Assembly (NCBI GenBank): GCA_022361155.1
Contig: JAKSBK010000147.1
Span: 1-37,771, forward strand
From: Pseudomonadota bacterium
Lineage (GTDB): Bacteria > Myxococcota_A > Polyangia > Polyangiales > JAKSBK01
Direction: 5' to 3'
DNA length: 37,771 bases
In this document: one piece after another, positions 9,367 to 16,954 of the stretch
Layout: each line of letters opens with the position of its first letter
Position numbering within the stretch: the stretch's first letter is position 1
Notes under the pieces: model-generated
The model's input: only the letters and a program-made list of their open reading frames with translations
Databases searched by the model: none
Told to the model about the DNA's origin: nothing
Translations under genes and position numbers: made by a program

Positions 9367-9594
9367 CGCGCGGGCACAACGACCTGCGACTGTGGATCGA
9401 GCTTCGGGGTGTGGCGCGCGGGCATAAACAACCTGCGACTGTGGATCGAGCTTCGGGGTGTGGCGCGCGGGCATAAACAACCTGCGGCTGTGGATCGAGC
9501 TTCGGGATGATTTCGCAGGGCGCGTGGGTGCAATGCCGGCGGGCATAAACAACCTGCGGCTGTGGATCGAGCTTCGGGGTGTAGCGCGCGGGCA
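9334..9594. repeat. Five-copy tandem repeat seeded in the iscA 3' end
   Basis: The core ACCTGCGGCTGTGGATCGAG continues with CTTCGGGG and GTGTAGCGCGCGGGCATA and recurs with starts at 9334, 9382, 9431, 9480 and 9552. Spacings are 48, 49, 49 and 72 bases. The fourth unit has diverged after CTTCGGG and is lengthened by about 23 bases. Copy 1 is the coding end of the Fe-S carrier; copies 2-5 are beyond its stop. Copy 2 is still in frame with copy 1, copies 3-5 are not. Copies differ by G/A in the CGGC/CGAC position and by TAG/TGG at the stop. Confidence 0.95.
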
Positions 9595-9596
9595 TA

Positions 9597-9639
9597 TTGA
9601 CAGCCGTCTCGGAACAGCTAACGTTACGTTACGTAATAT
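9597..9639 (+). promoter_or_regulatory. Possible promoter elements ahead of the RpoH-like sigma gene
   Basis: A perfect TTGACA (9597-9602) sits right where the last tandem repeat copy ends. The AT-rich stretch that follows contains TAACGT at 16 bases (a weak -10) and TAATAT (9634-9639), which is too far at 31 bases. The directly repeated ACGTTACGTTACGTA between them may be an operator. The pairing is uncertain. Confidence 0.3.
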
Positions 9640-9692
9640 TAGCCCTGAGTTCCCCCAGGCGGAACTTCAGATTAGCCAGGGATGGTGATGGC

Positions 9693-10532
9693 ATGCCGGC
9701 AGATCAAGCGGTGACTCGTTACATCGAACGGGTACGAGGGGTTCCTGTCCTGAATCGCGAGACGGAACACCAGCTGGCCGTGCGTGCACGGCAGGGAGAC
9801 GTGGCCGCAGGGCACAGGCTCGTCGAGGCCAACCTGCGCTTCGCGGTGGCCGTGGCGATACGCTTCCGCCACTACGGTATTCCCCTGGCTGAGCTTATCG
9901 CGGAGGGCAACCTGGGCCTCGCGATGGCTGTTCGAAAGTTCGACCCCACCCGGGGAACCCGCTTCGTCACCTACGCGGGCTACTGGATTCGAGCCCTGGT
10001 GCTGGACCTCGTGGTGCGTTCCACGAGCATGGTGGGAGGGGGCTCGGGCGTGCTGCGCTCGAAGGTCTTCTTTAGATTGCGACGCGAGCGAGCCCGAATC
10101 TCGAATCTGATCGGCGACGAGGAGCAGCGCAACCAAAAGCTCGCCAGGCGCTTCAACGTGAAGGCCGACAAGATGAGAGCAATGCTCCTGCAGCTGGATG
10201 CTCGGGATTCGTCGCTCGATGTACCCGCGTACCCGGAGGGCAACCTAACGCTTCTCGATCTCATGGCCGATCACGGGGCAGGCCAAGAGCAAACGTACCT
10301 CAACAGCGAGCGGGAACATATCCTGCGTCGCGAGCTCGGTGCTGCGCTGAGCACGCTCGACAAGCGCGAGCGTTTCATCGTGGAGCGACGGATCATGGGT
10401 GACGAAGAGGAGTCGTTGGCGGAGCTGGGCCGCCAGCTTGGAGTATCGCGAGAGCGCGCAAGACAGCTCGAGGCCCGCGCCAAACGCAAGCTGCGCGAGC
10501 GACTGAAACCCGAGATCTCCAACGCAGCCTAG
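9693..10532 (+). CDS. Alternative sigma factor, RpoH (sigma-32) family
   Basis: About 279 aa. Region 2 is clear (EANLRFAVAVAIRFRHYG, ELIAEGNLGLAMAVRKFDP, FVTYAGYWIRALV). Next is RSKVFFRLRRER, which corresponds to the RpoH box (QRKLFFNLR type) and separates this family from housekeeping sigmas. Region 4 ends in LGVSRERARQLEARAKRKLRE. Myxobacteria carry several such factors (SigB, SigC type) used in heat shock or development. The role here is unknown. Start choice: ATG 9693 (MPADQAV). An in-frame TTG at 9597 extends the frame but overlaps a TTGACA box and encodes no family sequence. The ribosome site AGGGA is rather far (about 10 bases). Confidence 0.93.
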   Translation: MPADQAVTRYIERVRGVPVLNRETEHQLAVRARQGDVAAGHRLVEANLRFAVAVAIRFRHYGIPLAELIAEGNLGLAMAVRKFDPTRGTRFVTYAGYWIRALVLDLVVRSTSMVGGGSGVLRSKVFFRLRRERARISNLIGDEEQRNQKLARRFNVKADKMRAMLLQLDARDSSLDVPAYPEGNLTLLDLMADHGAGQEQTYLNSEREHILRRELGAALSTLDKRERFIVERRIMGDEEESLAELGRQLGVSRERARQLEARAKRKLRERLKPEISNAA

Positions 10533-10581
10533 GGACTGCTTGACGAGAGGGGGCGCGCCCTGAGACCGTCTTGCAGAGAAT

Positions 10582-11292
10582 ATGGAGCCTTTGCTCGCCG
10601 AAGGAGCGCATCCGCTAATCCAAATTGGCATGGCCGTTGTGTACGGTGGCGCGATCGGCCTGGAGCGCGAAGTGCGAGGTCGGGCCGCAGGGCTGCGCAC
10701 CATGATCCTGGTGTGCCTCGCAGCCACTGTCATCATGATCGTGTCGGCGGCGCTCCCTGGGCCGTTCGAAGGAGAGGCTTCGAACGAGCTCGTACGCTTT
10801 GACCCAGGGCGCATCGCGTCTGGCATTGTCACGGGAATCGGCTTCCTCGGCGGAGCCGTCGTAGTGAAGCTCGGCGATCTGGTCCGAGGAGTCACCACGG
10901 CGGCCAGCATCTGGTTTGCCGCGGGGCTGGGCATCGTCATCGGCCTGCGCCACTACGCGCTCGCCACGGCAACCACGCTGGTTGCGCTGGCTGTGCTGTG
11001 GCTGCTCAACTACGCGGGCAACATCATCCCGTCGCGGCTGTATCGCGTGATCGTGGTCAGCGTGGCGCGGGACAAGTCCCACGAGACGTGCGAGGCGGTC
11101 GAGCAGCTGCTGTCGAAGCGCAGTGTGCGCCTGATGGACATGAGCGCGACCGAGGACACCCAGCAAGAGCTCACCGAGATCGCCTTCCATGTCCGCTCGA
11201 AGCAGAAGTTCCAGGCGCACGAAATGGTCAAGCTGCTTGGCGGTCTCGACGGCGTGCGCAGCGTCAGCTGGCACTCCCGCCCGCCTGCGTGA
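10582..11292 (+). CDS. MgtC/SapB-family membrane protein
   Basis: 236 aa. The N-terminal 140 residues form four to five hydrophobic segments with the MgtC hallmarks YGGAIGLEREVRGRAAGLRT, RIASGIVTGIGFLGGAVVV and VRGVTTAASIWFAAGLGI. A soluble C-terminal ACT-like domain follows. In pathogens MgtC protects against Mg2+ limitation and modulates ATP synthase; in other bacteria the role is unclear. It begins 49 bases after the sigma-factor stop and may be cotranscribed with it. Confidence 0.92.
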   Translation: MEPLLAEGAHPLIQIGMAVVYGGAIGLEREVRGRAAGLRTMILVCLAATVIMIVSAALPGPFEGEASNELVRFDPGRIASGIVTGIGFLGGAVVVKLGDLVRGVTTAASIWFAAGLGIVIGLRHYALATATTLVALAVLWLLNYAGNIIPSRLYRVIVVSVARDKSHETCEAVEQLLSKRSVRLMDMSATEDTQQELTEIAFHVRSKQKFQAHEMVKLLGGLDGVRSVSWHSRPPA

Positions 11293-11356
11293 CTTGCCAG
11301 CCACCCTAACTTGATCCGACGATGATTCGGCTCAGCGCCACCAGGAGGGATGCATC

Positions 11357-13168
11357 ATGGCCCGTTTCAAATCACTACCGGAGCTGTTTCTGCACCGGGC
11401 GGAGTCCACCCCGGACGCCCTTGCCTACCAGTTCCCCGCCGGCGACGACTGGGGGAGCCTGACCTGGCAACAGGCGGCGGCGCGTGTCAGGGCCATCGCG
11501 GCAGGGTTGACCGAGATCGGACTGAGACCGGAGCAGCGCTGCGCGATTCTGTCCAGTACCCGCATCGAGTGGATCCTGGCCGACCTTGGTATCGCGTGCG
11601 CGGGAGGCGCAACCACGACCATCTACCCTTCAGGCCTGCCGGAGGAATGCCGGTATATCCTGACCGACTCGCGGAGCGTGGTGGCCTTCGTCGAGGACGC
11701 CCAGCAGCTCGAGAAGCTGCGCGCCCAACGGGAACAGTTGCCCGACCTCAGCAGGGTGGTCGTGTTCGAGGGTGAGCCGGAGCCCGACGAATGGGTGATG
11801 AGCCTGGCCGAGCTAGAAGCGCGCGGGCGGCAGTACCACGACAAGGACAAGGACCGCTTCGCAACAATCGCTCGGGCGATCAGCCGCGACCAGCTCGCCA
11901 CGCTCATCTACACCTCGGGCACGACGGGACGACCCAAGGGTGTCGAGCTCGTCCACGATTGCTGGGTCTACCAGGGCGAAGCGGCCGAAGCGCTCGGCCT
12001 GCTTCACCCTGACGACCACCAGTACCTGTGGCTTCCTCTGTCCCACGTGTTCGGCAAGATGCTGATCGTCTGCCCGATTCAGGTTGGTTTTGCCACGACC
12101 GTCGACGGCCGTATCCCACAGCTCGTCGACAACCTGGGTCGGGTGAAGCCGACCTGGATGGCAGCTCCTCCGCGCATCTTCGAAAAGATCTACAACAAGG
12201 TGGTCATGGCCGCGAAGAGCGGTGGGGTGGTCAAGTACGCCATCTTTCGTTGGGCCTTCGGCGTCGGCAGGGAGGCGTCCGCGCTGCGCCAGCAAGGCGG
12301 CACACCGGGTGGGATGCTGGCACTGCGGTACCGCGTTGCGGATCGCCTCGTCTTCTCCAAGCTGCGGGCGCGTTTTGGCGGTCGCATCCGCTTCATGCTC
12401 TCGGGCAGTGCGCCGCTATCAGGGCAGATGACCGAGTTCTTTCACGCGGCAGGCATCGTGATCCTGGAGGGCTACGGGCTGACGGAGTCGAGCGCAGGCG
12501 CGGTCCTGAACCGCCTGGGTTCCCTCCGCTTCGGTGCGGTCGGTACACCCCTGCCGGGAACCGAGGTGAAGATCGACGTTGATGGGGAAGTGCTGTTGAG
12601 GGGCCGCGGTGTAATGCGCGGCTATCACAACATGCCCGAGGCTACGCGCGCGGCGCTCACGGAAGATCGCTGGCTGCGCACGGGCGATATTGGCGAGCTG
12701 GATCCGGACGGCTACCTGCGCATCACCGATCGCAAGAAGGACCTCATCAAGACCTCGGGCGGCAAGTACGTTGCCCCCCAGAAGATCGAGGCGCAACTCA
12801 AGGCGCAGTGCCCCTACCTGGGCCAGGTTCTGGTCCACGGCAACGGCAGGAACTTCTGCAGCGCGCTGCTGACCGTCGACCGAGAGGCTATCGAACAGTG
12901 GTCTCGAGCGCACGACGCCGGCGGCAGCCCCTACGAGAAGCTCATCCAGCACGAGGACGTCCAACAAATGCTGCAGGACGCGGTCGCCGCGGTAAACGAG
13001 AAACTTGCGAGCTACGAGACAATCAAGCGATTCGCCGTGCTGCCAGAGGATCTCAGTGTCGAAAACGGCATGCTCACGCCGAGCCTCAAGGTCCGCCGCG
13101 ACAAGGTGGAGCAACGCTACAGCTCGCTGCTCAACGGCTTCTACGAGGGCACCCTGGACTCACTTTGA
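11357..13168 (+). CDS. Long-chain fatty-acid--CoA ligase (AMP-forming)
   Basis: 603 aa adenylate-forming enzyme that activates fatty acids to acyl-CoA via acyl-AMP. The P-loop LIYTSGTTGRPKGVE (near residue 183), A5 motif GYGLTESSAG, A7/A8 motifs (RTGDIGELDPDGYLRITDRKKDLIKTSGGKYVAPQKIE) and a C-terminal catalytic lysine region are present. Length and the SHVFGKML motif are those of the bacterial long-chain group (FadD15 type). Excellent ribosome site AGGAGGG eight bases before ATG. No other beta-oxidation gene is adjacent, but a crotonase-type half-gene lies 2.6 kb downstream on the other strand. Confidence 0.95.
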   Translation: MARFKSLPELFLHRAESTPDALAYQFPAGDDWGSLTWQQAAARVRAIAAGLTEIGLRPEQRCAILSSTRIEWILADLGIACAGGATTTIYPSGLPEECRYILTDSRSVVAFVEDAQQLEKLRAQREQLPDLSRVVVFEGEPEPDEWVMSLAELEARGRQYHDKDKDRFATIARAISRDQLATLIYTSGTTGRPKGVELVHDCWVYQGEAAEALGLLHPDDHQYLWLPLSHVFGKMLIVCPIQVGFATTVDGRIPQLVDNLGRVKPTWMAAPPRIFEKIYNKVVMAAKSGGVVKYAIFRWAFGVGREASALRQQGGTPGGMLALRYRVADRLVFSKLRARFGGRIRFMLSGSAPLSGQMTEFFHAAGIVILEGYGLTESSAGAVLNRLGSLRFGAVGTPLPGTEVKIDVDGEVLLRGRGVMRGYHNMPEATRAALTEDRWLRTGDIGELDPDGYLRITDRKKDLIKTSGGKYVAPQKIEAQLKAQCPYLGQVLVHGNGRNFCSALLTVDREAIEQWSRAHDAGGSPYEKLIQHEDVQQMLQDAVAAVNEKLASYETIKRFAVLPEDLSVENGMLTPSLKVRRDKVEQRYSSLLNGFYEGTLDSL

Positions 13169-13307
13169 AGCGACCGGCCCCCGTGCCCCCCCGAGGCGCG
13201 CCGATGCGGCTGGCCGATCGGCCTCACCGGCGAGTTGCTCGTGTCTCAGCTCGACCCAACGACAGGCGGTCACTGTGTGACGCTTCTAACCGCCTCGTCA
13301 GCCCTAA

Positions 13308-13491
13308 CTAGTACCTCGCCACAGGAATCCTGATCGTTTGGCCCCAGCCCTGGCGCCCGCTGGCGGCGTTGGGACCTCCTCGAATATGCGCTGCACCGCA
13401 TCGAAATGAACCGCAGTCTCCGTCGGTCCGCCTTGCCAGCGAGCCCCACTGCAGGCCCCAACCAACCAGGATTCCTGTGGCGAGGCACTAG
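13308..13491. repeat. 184-bp fold-back element A (MITE-like)
   Basis: Terminal inverted repeats of 25 bases, 24 of 25 identical: left 13308-13332 begins CTAGTACCTCGCCACAGG, right 13467-13491 is its complement. Complementarity continues imperfectly inward, so the whole segment can fold on itself. Both ends carry CTAG. There is no transposase and no convincing gene inside. It lies in the 378-base gap between the acyl-CoA ligase and a small membrane protein. Confidence 0.75.
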
Positions 13492-13546
13492 CCGAATCCA
13501 CGAGATTTTGTACGACAGCGGGAGTGATCTCGGCGCAGCGACATAC

Positions 13547-13891
13547 TCACACCCCAGGGGTGGACGCGCTCATTTGACAGCGGCGGCTACGCAGCCGCCC
13601 GAGCCGGCGTACCAGCTCGTTCCAGGACGGCACAATCCCGGCATGCTGCAGCAGAGCCAGGTTGCGGCTGGCGGCAAACACCAGGACCGACACCACGACC
13701 GCCCTGGGATGCAGCAGCGCCGGCAGGGCCAGGGCGATCGCTACCCCTACAAGCCTGGCCATGGAGCCCACGGCCGTCAGGTGCCCACTTCCCTGTAGGA
13801 TGTGGGCGGCTTCCTTCTCGACTCCACTAACAAAGCGGCCCGCTACGAGGGCTCCGCAGAATCCAGCCAGAAAAACGGTCAGCGTATACAT
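13547..13891 (-). CDS. Small membrane protein of unknown function
   Basis: 114 aa starting MYTLTVFLAGFCGALV. The start at 13891 is supported by GGGAGGTGATAACTTC directly upstream, with GGAGGTGA matching the 16S anti-Shine-Dalgarno fully. There are two to three hydrophobic stretches (about residues 3-22, 46-63 and 68-85), then a basic tail. I do not recognise a family. The shape loosely recalls small ATP-synthase-associated membrane subunits, but no motif supports that. It is isolated, with about 390 bases of non-coding sequence upstream and fold-back element A just downstream. Confidence 0.6.
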   Translation of the reverse strand: MYTLTVFLAGFCGALVAGRFVSGVEKEAAHILQGSGHLTAVGSMARLVGVAIALALPALLHPRAVVVSVLVFAASRNLALLQHAGIVPSWNELVRRLGRLRSRRCQMSASTPGV

Positions 13892-14280
13892 GAAGTTATC
13901 ACCTCCCTCACTAAAACGGCCGATTTCACGACCTTGAACACCCCCAACTTGCGAGCGCCAGCGCCCGAAATCCACCGGGTCCGAGCCCAGATGCTCAGCT
14001 TCGTTCGTAACGTAACCACGCAAACGACCCGCGCCCAGAGCTAGCTTTCTTCGCTACTCGGTGGGCTCCCAAGACGTCCTCTAGGAGCCTACACACGCCA
14101 GGACCGCCGGTGAAAAAATCGGCACGGCGCGCCCCCCAAAAACACGTGGCGCTTTTTAGCAGACATGTGCCGAGCCTGCCAGACAAAAACGAACGCTGGA
14201 AAGCTCTCAAGTCCCGAGGCGCTGATGCGCCGCCCACGTTCGCGGGGCGAGCACTCGAGCCACACCGGGGGCCCGGGTCG
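13892..14280. other. 389-base intergenic region
   Basis: Separates the small membrane protein from the DsbA-like gene, both on the minus strand. It contains GTTACGTTACG (minus strand, around 14006-14016), an 11-mer also found ahead of the RpoH-like sigma gene. Near 14130-14155, GCGCC and GGCGC followed by a T-run make a short terminator-like hairpin on the plus strand. No gene is seen. Confidence 0.4.
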
Positions 14281-15381
14281 TCAAGTGCCTTGCTTGGGCT
14301 GGCCGAGCTTCTTCTTGATCAGCGTCGAGACCGCCGCAAAGTCGTACGGGTTGGTCACGCGCACTCCGTTGACGAATAGCGACGGAGTACCCGAGACGGA
14401 AACCGCTTTGCCAAGCGCCAGGTCCTCGTTCACAACCGCCTCGAAAGTGGACTCATCCAAAGCCTTCTTGAAGGCCCGCAGATTGAGCCCCACCTCGCGA
14501 GCCATGCGCTCGAGGGACTCGCGGTCCAGGGCCTTTTGGTTCTCGAACAGCTTGTCGTGATACTCCCAGAACTTGCCCTGTGCATGGGCCGCCAGCGCCG
14601 CCTGTGCCGCACGGTTGGCGTCCGTGTGGAACGACAGCGGGAACTGGCGGAAGACGACACGCACCTGATCGGGGTACTGCTCGCGGATCTTGTGGACGGT
14701 CTCCACGGCACGCGAGCAATAAGGGCACTGGAAATCGGAAAACTCCACCACCGTAACTTTGGCTGTCTTCGGACCGAATGAGGGTGCGTTCCCCGCTGCG
14801 ATCTTGGCCTGTTGTTCTGGGGCCAGCGGTTGATTGCGCTCTTCCATGCGTTTCAGATCCGCAAGCACCTTGTCGTATTGGCCGAGCATGCTCTGGCACC
14901 GATCGGGCGTAAACTGCTTGGTCCTGTCCTTGACCATGCTGCACGTCTGGGTCTGGTCGCCCAAATCCGCGCACAGCCTGCCTACCAGCTTGACGCAGAG
15001 CTTGCGCTGTTCGGCCATCACGCCGATGGAGTAGGCCATGTTGGCCAGCGCAAGCTTGCAGGCTTGAGCCGGCAACAGCTTCGCAGCCTCGGTCATCGAG
15101 CGGCAGGCCGGCGAGCTATCACCAGCCTCCTTGCAGATTCGCGCCGCGTAGTTGCCACACGGTCCTTGTATTGCTGTTGCGGCCGCGGTTTTCGTGCCAT
15201 CGGCGTTCTTTTCGCCTGCCTTGGCGGCGGCTTGACCCGAGGTGGCCTGCGGTTGTTTGGAGGCGCCCTCGCTACCCTGCCACGGCTTCTTGTCGCAGCC
15301 ATGAAGCACAGCCGCAGCGACCAGGACGGCCGCGCCAGCTTGCCGCCCGCTTGCCCACCATCGCCCGTACTTGCTCGTCAT
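14281..15381 (-). CDS. DsbA-family thioredoxin-fold lipoprotein
   Basis: 366 aa, predicted outer-surface or periplasmic lipoprotein: signal sequence with lipobox VLHGC, lipidated Cys29. A Gln/Ala/Lys-rich linker follows. Next are two similar Cys-rich modules (about residues 75-115 and 128-168, four cysteines each: CGNYAARICKEA..C..C and CVKLVGRLCADL..C..C). The C-terminal DsbA-like domain has active site CPYC at about 219-222 (FSDFQCPYCSRAVE) and a SGTPSLFVNG cis-proline loop. It is probably a thiol oxidoreductase or disulfide isomerase. Start at 15381 has AGGAAGG upstream. The frame is open further upstream, but that part lacks a signal peptide. Confidence 0.9.
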   Translation of the reverse strand: MTSKYGRWWASGRQAGAAVLVAAAVLHGCDKKPWQGSEGASKQPQATSGQAAAKAGEKNADGTKTAAATAIQGPCGNYAARICKEAGDSSPACRSMTEAAKLLPAQACKLALANMAYSIGVMAEQRKLCVKLVGRLCADLGDQTQTCSMVKDRTKQFTPDRCQSMLGQYDKVLADLKRMEERNQPLAPEQQAKIAAGNAPSFGPKTAKVTVVEFSDFQCPYCSRAVETVHKIREQYPDQVRVVFRQFPLSFHTDANRAAQAALAAHAQGKFWEYHDKLFENQKALDRESLERMAREVGLNLRAFKKALDESTFEAVVNEDLALGKAVSVSGTPSLFVNGVRVTNPYDFAAVSTLIKKKLGQPKQGT

Positions 15382-15563
15382 GGTGACCTTCCTAGTGGAC
15401 CCCAGCCCCGAAGGGCCGCCCGATGTTTGCCCGCGGCCTCGCGCCACATCAGGCCCGCACGCGAGCTCTGATCAGCCACCGGTGTAGCAGGCTTACCCAC
15501 AGGTTGCCATAGGCAACGGGTACGAGGGTCGATTTCGGGCTGAGCTCGGGCCAGTACCCCTTT

Positions 15564-15730
15564 GCCGGAAGTTCGATCCGGGTTTCTCCGCCGGCCGCAG
15601 GAGGGGGCGAGGGTCGGCTCCGAAACCCGGCCCCCACCGCGCTTGCTCAGGCACCTTCCTTGTCGATGCCGCGCTGCGCGCGGTCGTGCCCGCGGCCTAG
15701 CCGGGAGAAGACCCGGATCGGACTTCCGGC
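15564..15730. repeat. 167-bp fold-back element B
   Basis: Left arm 15564-15589 starts GCCGGAAGTTCGATCCGGG. Right arm 15704-15730 is its reverse complement with one mismatch and one indel over 26-27 bases. A further GGCCGC pairing lies just inside. It occupies most of the 378-base gap between the DsbA-like gene and the crotonase gene. It does not share sequence with element A. There is no T-run, so it is unlikely to be only a terminator. Confidence 0.7.
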
Positions 15731-15759
15731 CGCGAGCACTGGTGCGGTACCAGGCCGGG

Positions 15760-16824
15760 TCAGTTTCTAAGCGGCCTGTTGTGGCTCAGCAGGTGCTCGA
15801 TGCGTGCTTGGGTTTTCTGCTCGCCGCAGAGCGCCAGGAAAGCCTCCAGCTCGAGATCGAGGTATGCCTGCTCGCTGAGCAAAGTCCCTGCCGCGACCTC
15901 GCCGCCGCATAGCACGTGAGCGACCCTGCCGAAAATGAACGCATCGTGATCGCTGGCGGCGCCTTGTTGTAGCGTCGTTTCGGCGGCAGCCTCAAGCGCC
16001 TTGGCCGCGGCACTTCCGGCAGCGCGCAACCGGGAGGGCTCCGGGGGGTTGTAGCTCGCCTCCGCCAAGCTCAGGCCGCGCTCCTTGGCGCGCCCAAGCA
16101 GCTCGCTCCTATGGTTGGAGACCCTGTCCTGAGGACGCAGGTAGCGCATCCGCTTGGCCTCTGCGGCATCCGAGGAGACCTTGCCCTCGCAGATATTGCG
16201 CCAGGCCTCGTTCATGAGCGCAGGCTCGCTGGCCTCTGCGGCATCCGGAGCATCTTGCGCGTACCGCTGCACCATCCGCAAGCATCCTCCGCCCGCCGGC
16301 AGCAAGCCTACGCGGGTCTCGACCAACCCGGCCTGAACGTCGCTGTGGGCCTCGCACGCATCAGCTGCCATTGCCAGCTCCAGAACACCTCCAAGCGCGT
16401 AACCGGCGGGTGCCGCCACGACAGGCACGCCCGCATGGCGCAGGCCCTGCAGTGCCGCCTGCAAGTCGCGGATCACGGTCTCGATGGTGTGCCACGCTCC
16501 CGCGTGTGCCGCGCTCAAGAACACGCGCAGGTCCGCCCCAGCTCCAAAGTGCTTGCCCCCGTTTCCAATCACCAGGGCGCGGAAGTTGCGCTCGGCTTGT
16601 TCGATGGCCTGGGGAAGGAACGTGATCACCTCCCGATTCAAAACGTTCATCTTCGTGTGCACCTCGAAACACAGGCACCCATCGCCCAAGTCGATCAGCG
16701 ATGCGCAGGGGTTGGTTTTGACCAATCGAGAGGGGTCGGCCTTGAGGGCGTCGAGGTTGGGCAGCTGCTCGCCTCTTGCCTGGCTCCGTGTGTTCGCACG
16801 CGCGTGCTGGTTCGTTCGACCCAT
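15760..16824 (-). CDS. Stand-alone enoyl-CoA hydratase/isomerase domain (C-terminal half of a FadN-type protein)
   Basis: 354 aa. The sequence LIDLGDGCLCFEVHTKMN..ALVIGNGGKHFGAGADL..APAGYALGGVLELAMAAD matches the crotonase domain of two-domain 3-hydroxyacyl-CoA dehydrogenases (B. subtilis FadN type). Even the linker LDALKADPSRLVKTNPCA that normally joins it to the dehydrogenase domain is kept. The roughly 400-aa NAD-binding dehydrogenase half is absent. The two crotonase glutamates are retained (in LELAM and in LVETRVG), as are the oxyanion-hole glycines, so hydratase activity is possible. The start at 16824 has an ideal AAGGAGG eight bases upstream, which suggests an expressed separate gene and not a chance fragment. 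Confidence 0.85.
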   Translation of the reverse strand: MGRTNQHARANTRSQARGEQLPNLDALKADPSRLVKTNPCASLIDLGDGCLCFEVHTKMNVLNREVITFLPQAIEQAERNFRALVIGNGGKHFGAGADLRVFLSAAHAGAWHTIETVIRDLQAALQGLRHAGVPVVAAPAGYALGGVLELAMAADACEAHSDVQAGLVETRVGLLPAGGGCLRMVQRYAQDAPDAAEASEPALMNEAWRNICEGKVSSDAAEAKRMRYLRPQDRVSNHRSELLGRAKERGLSLAEASYNPPEPSRLRAAGSAAAKALEAAAETTLQQGAASDHDAFIFGRVAHVLCGGEVAAGTLLSEQAYLDLELEAFLALCGEQKTQARIEHLLSHNRPLRN

Positions 16825-16954
16825 GACCCGCACCTCCTTACATCGTCCGACTCACATCGACGTCGGCGACACTACACCATAAACCGGCTCGATCGCATGC
16901 GGCGAGCCCGTTGCTTGCGGGTGCAGCAGCTTGCGTGTGCAGCAGAGAGCCTCG

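Noticed and set aside
9334-9594. CRISPR array
   Set aside because: Units are directly adjacent with no unique spacers, and the first unit is coding sequence of the Fe-S carrier.
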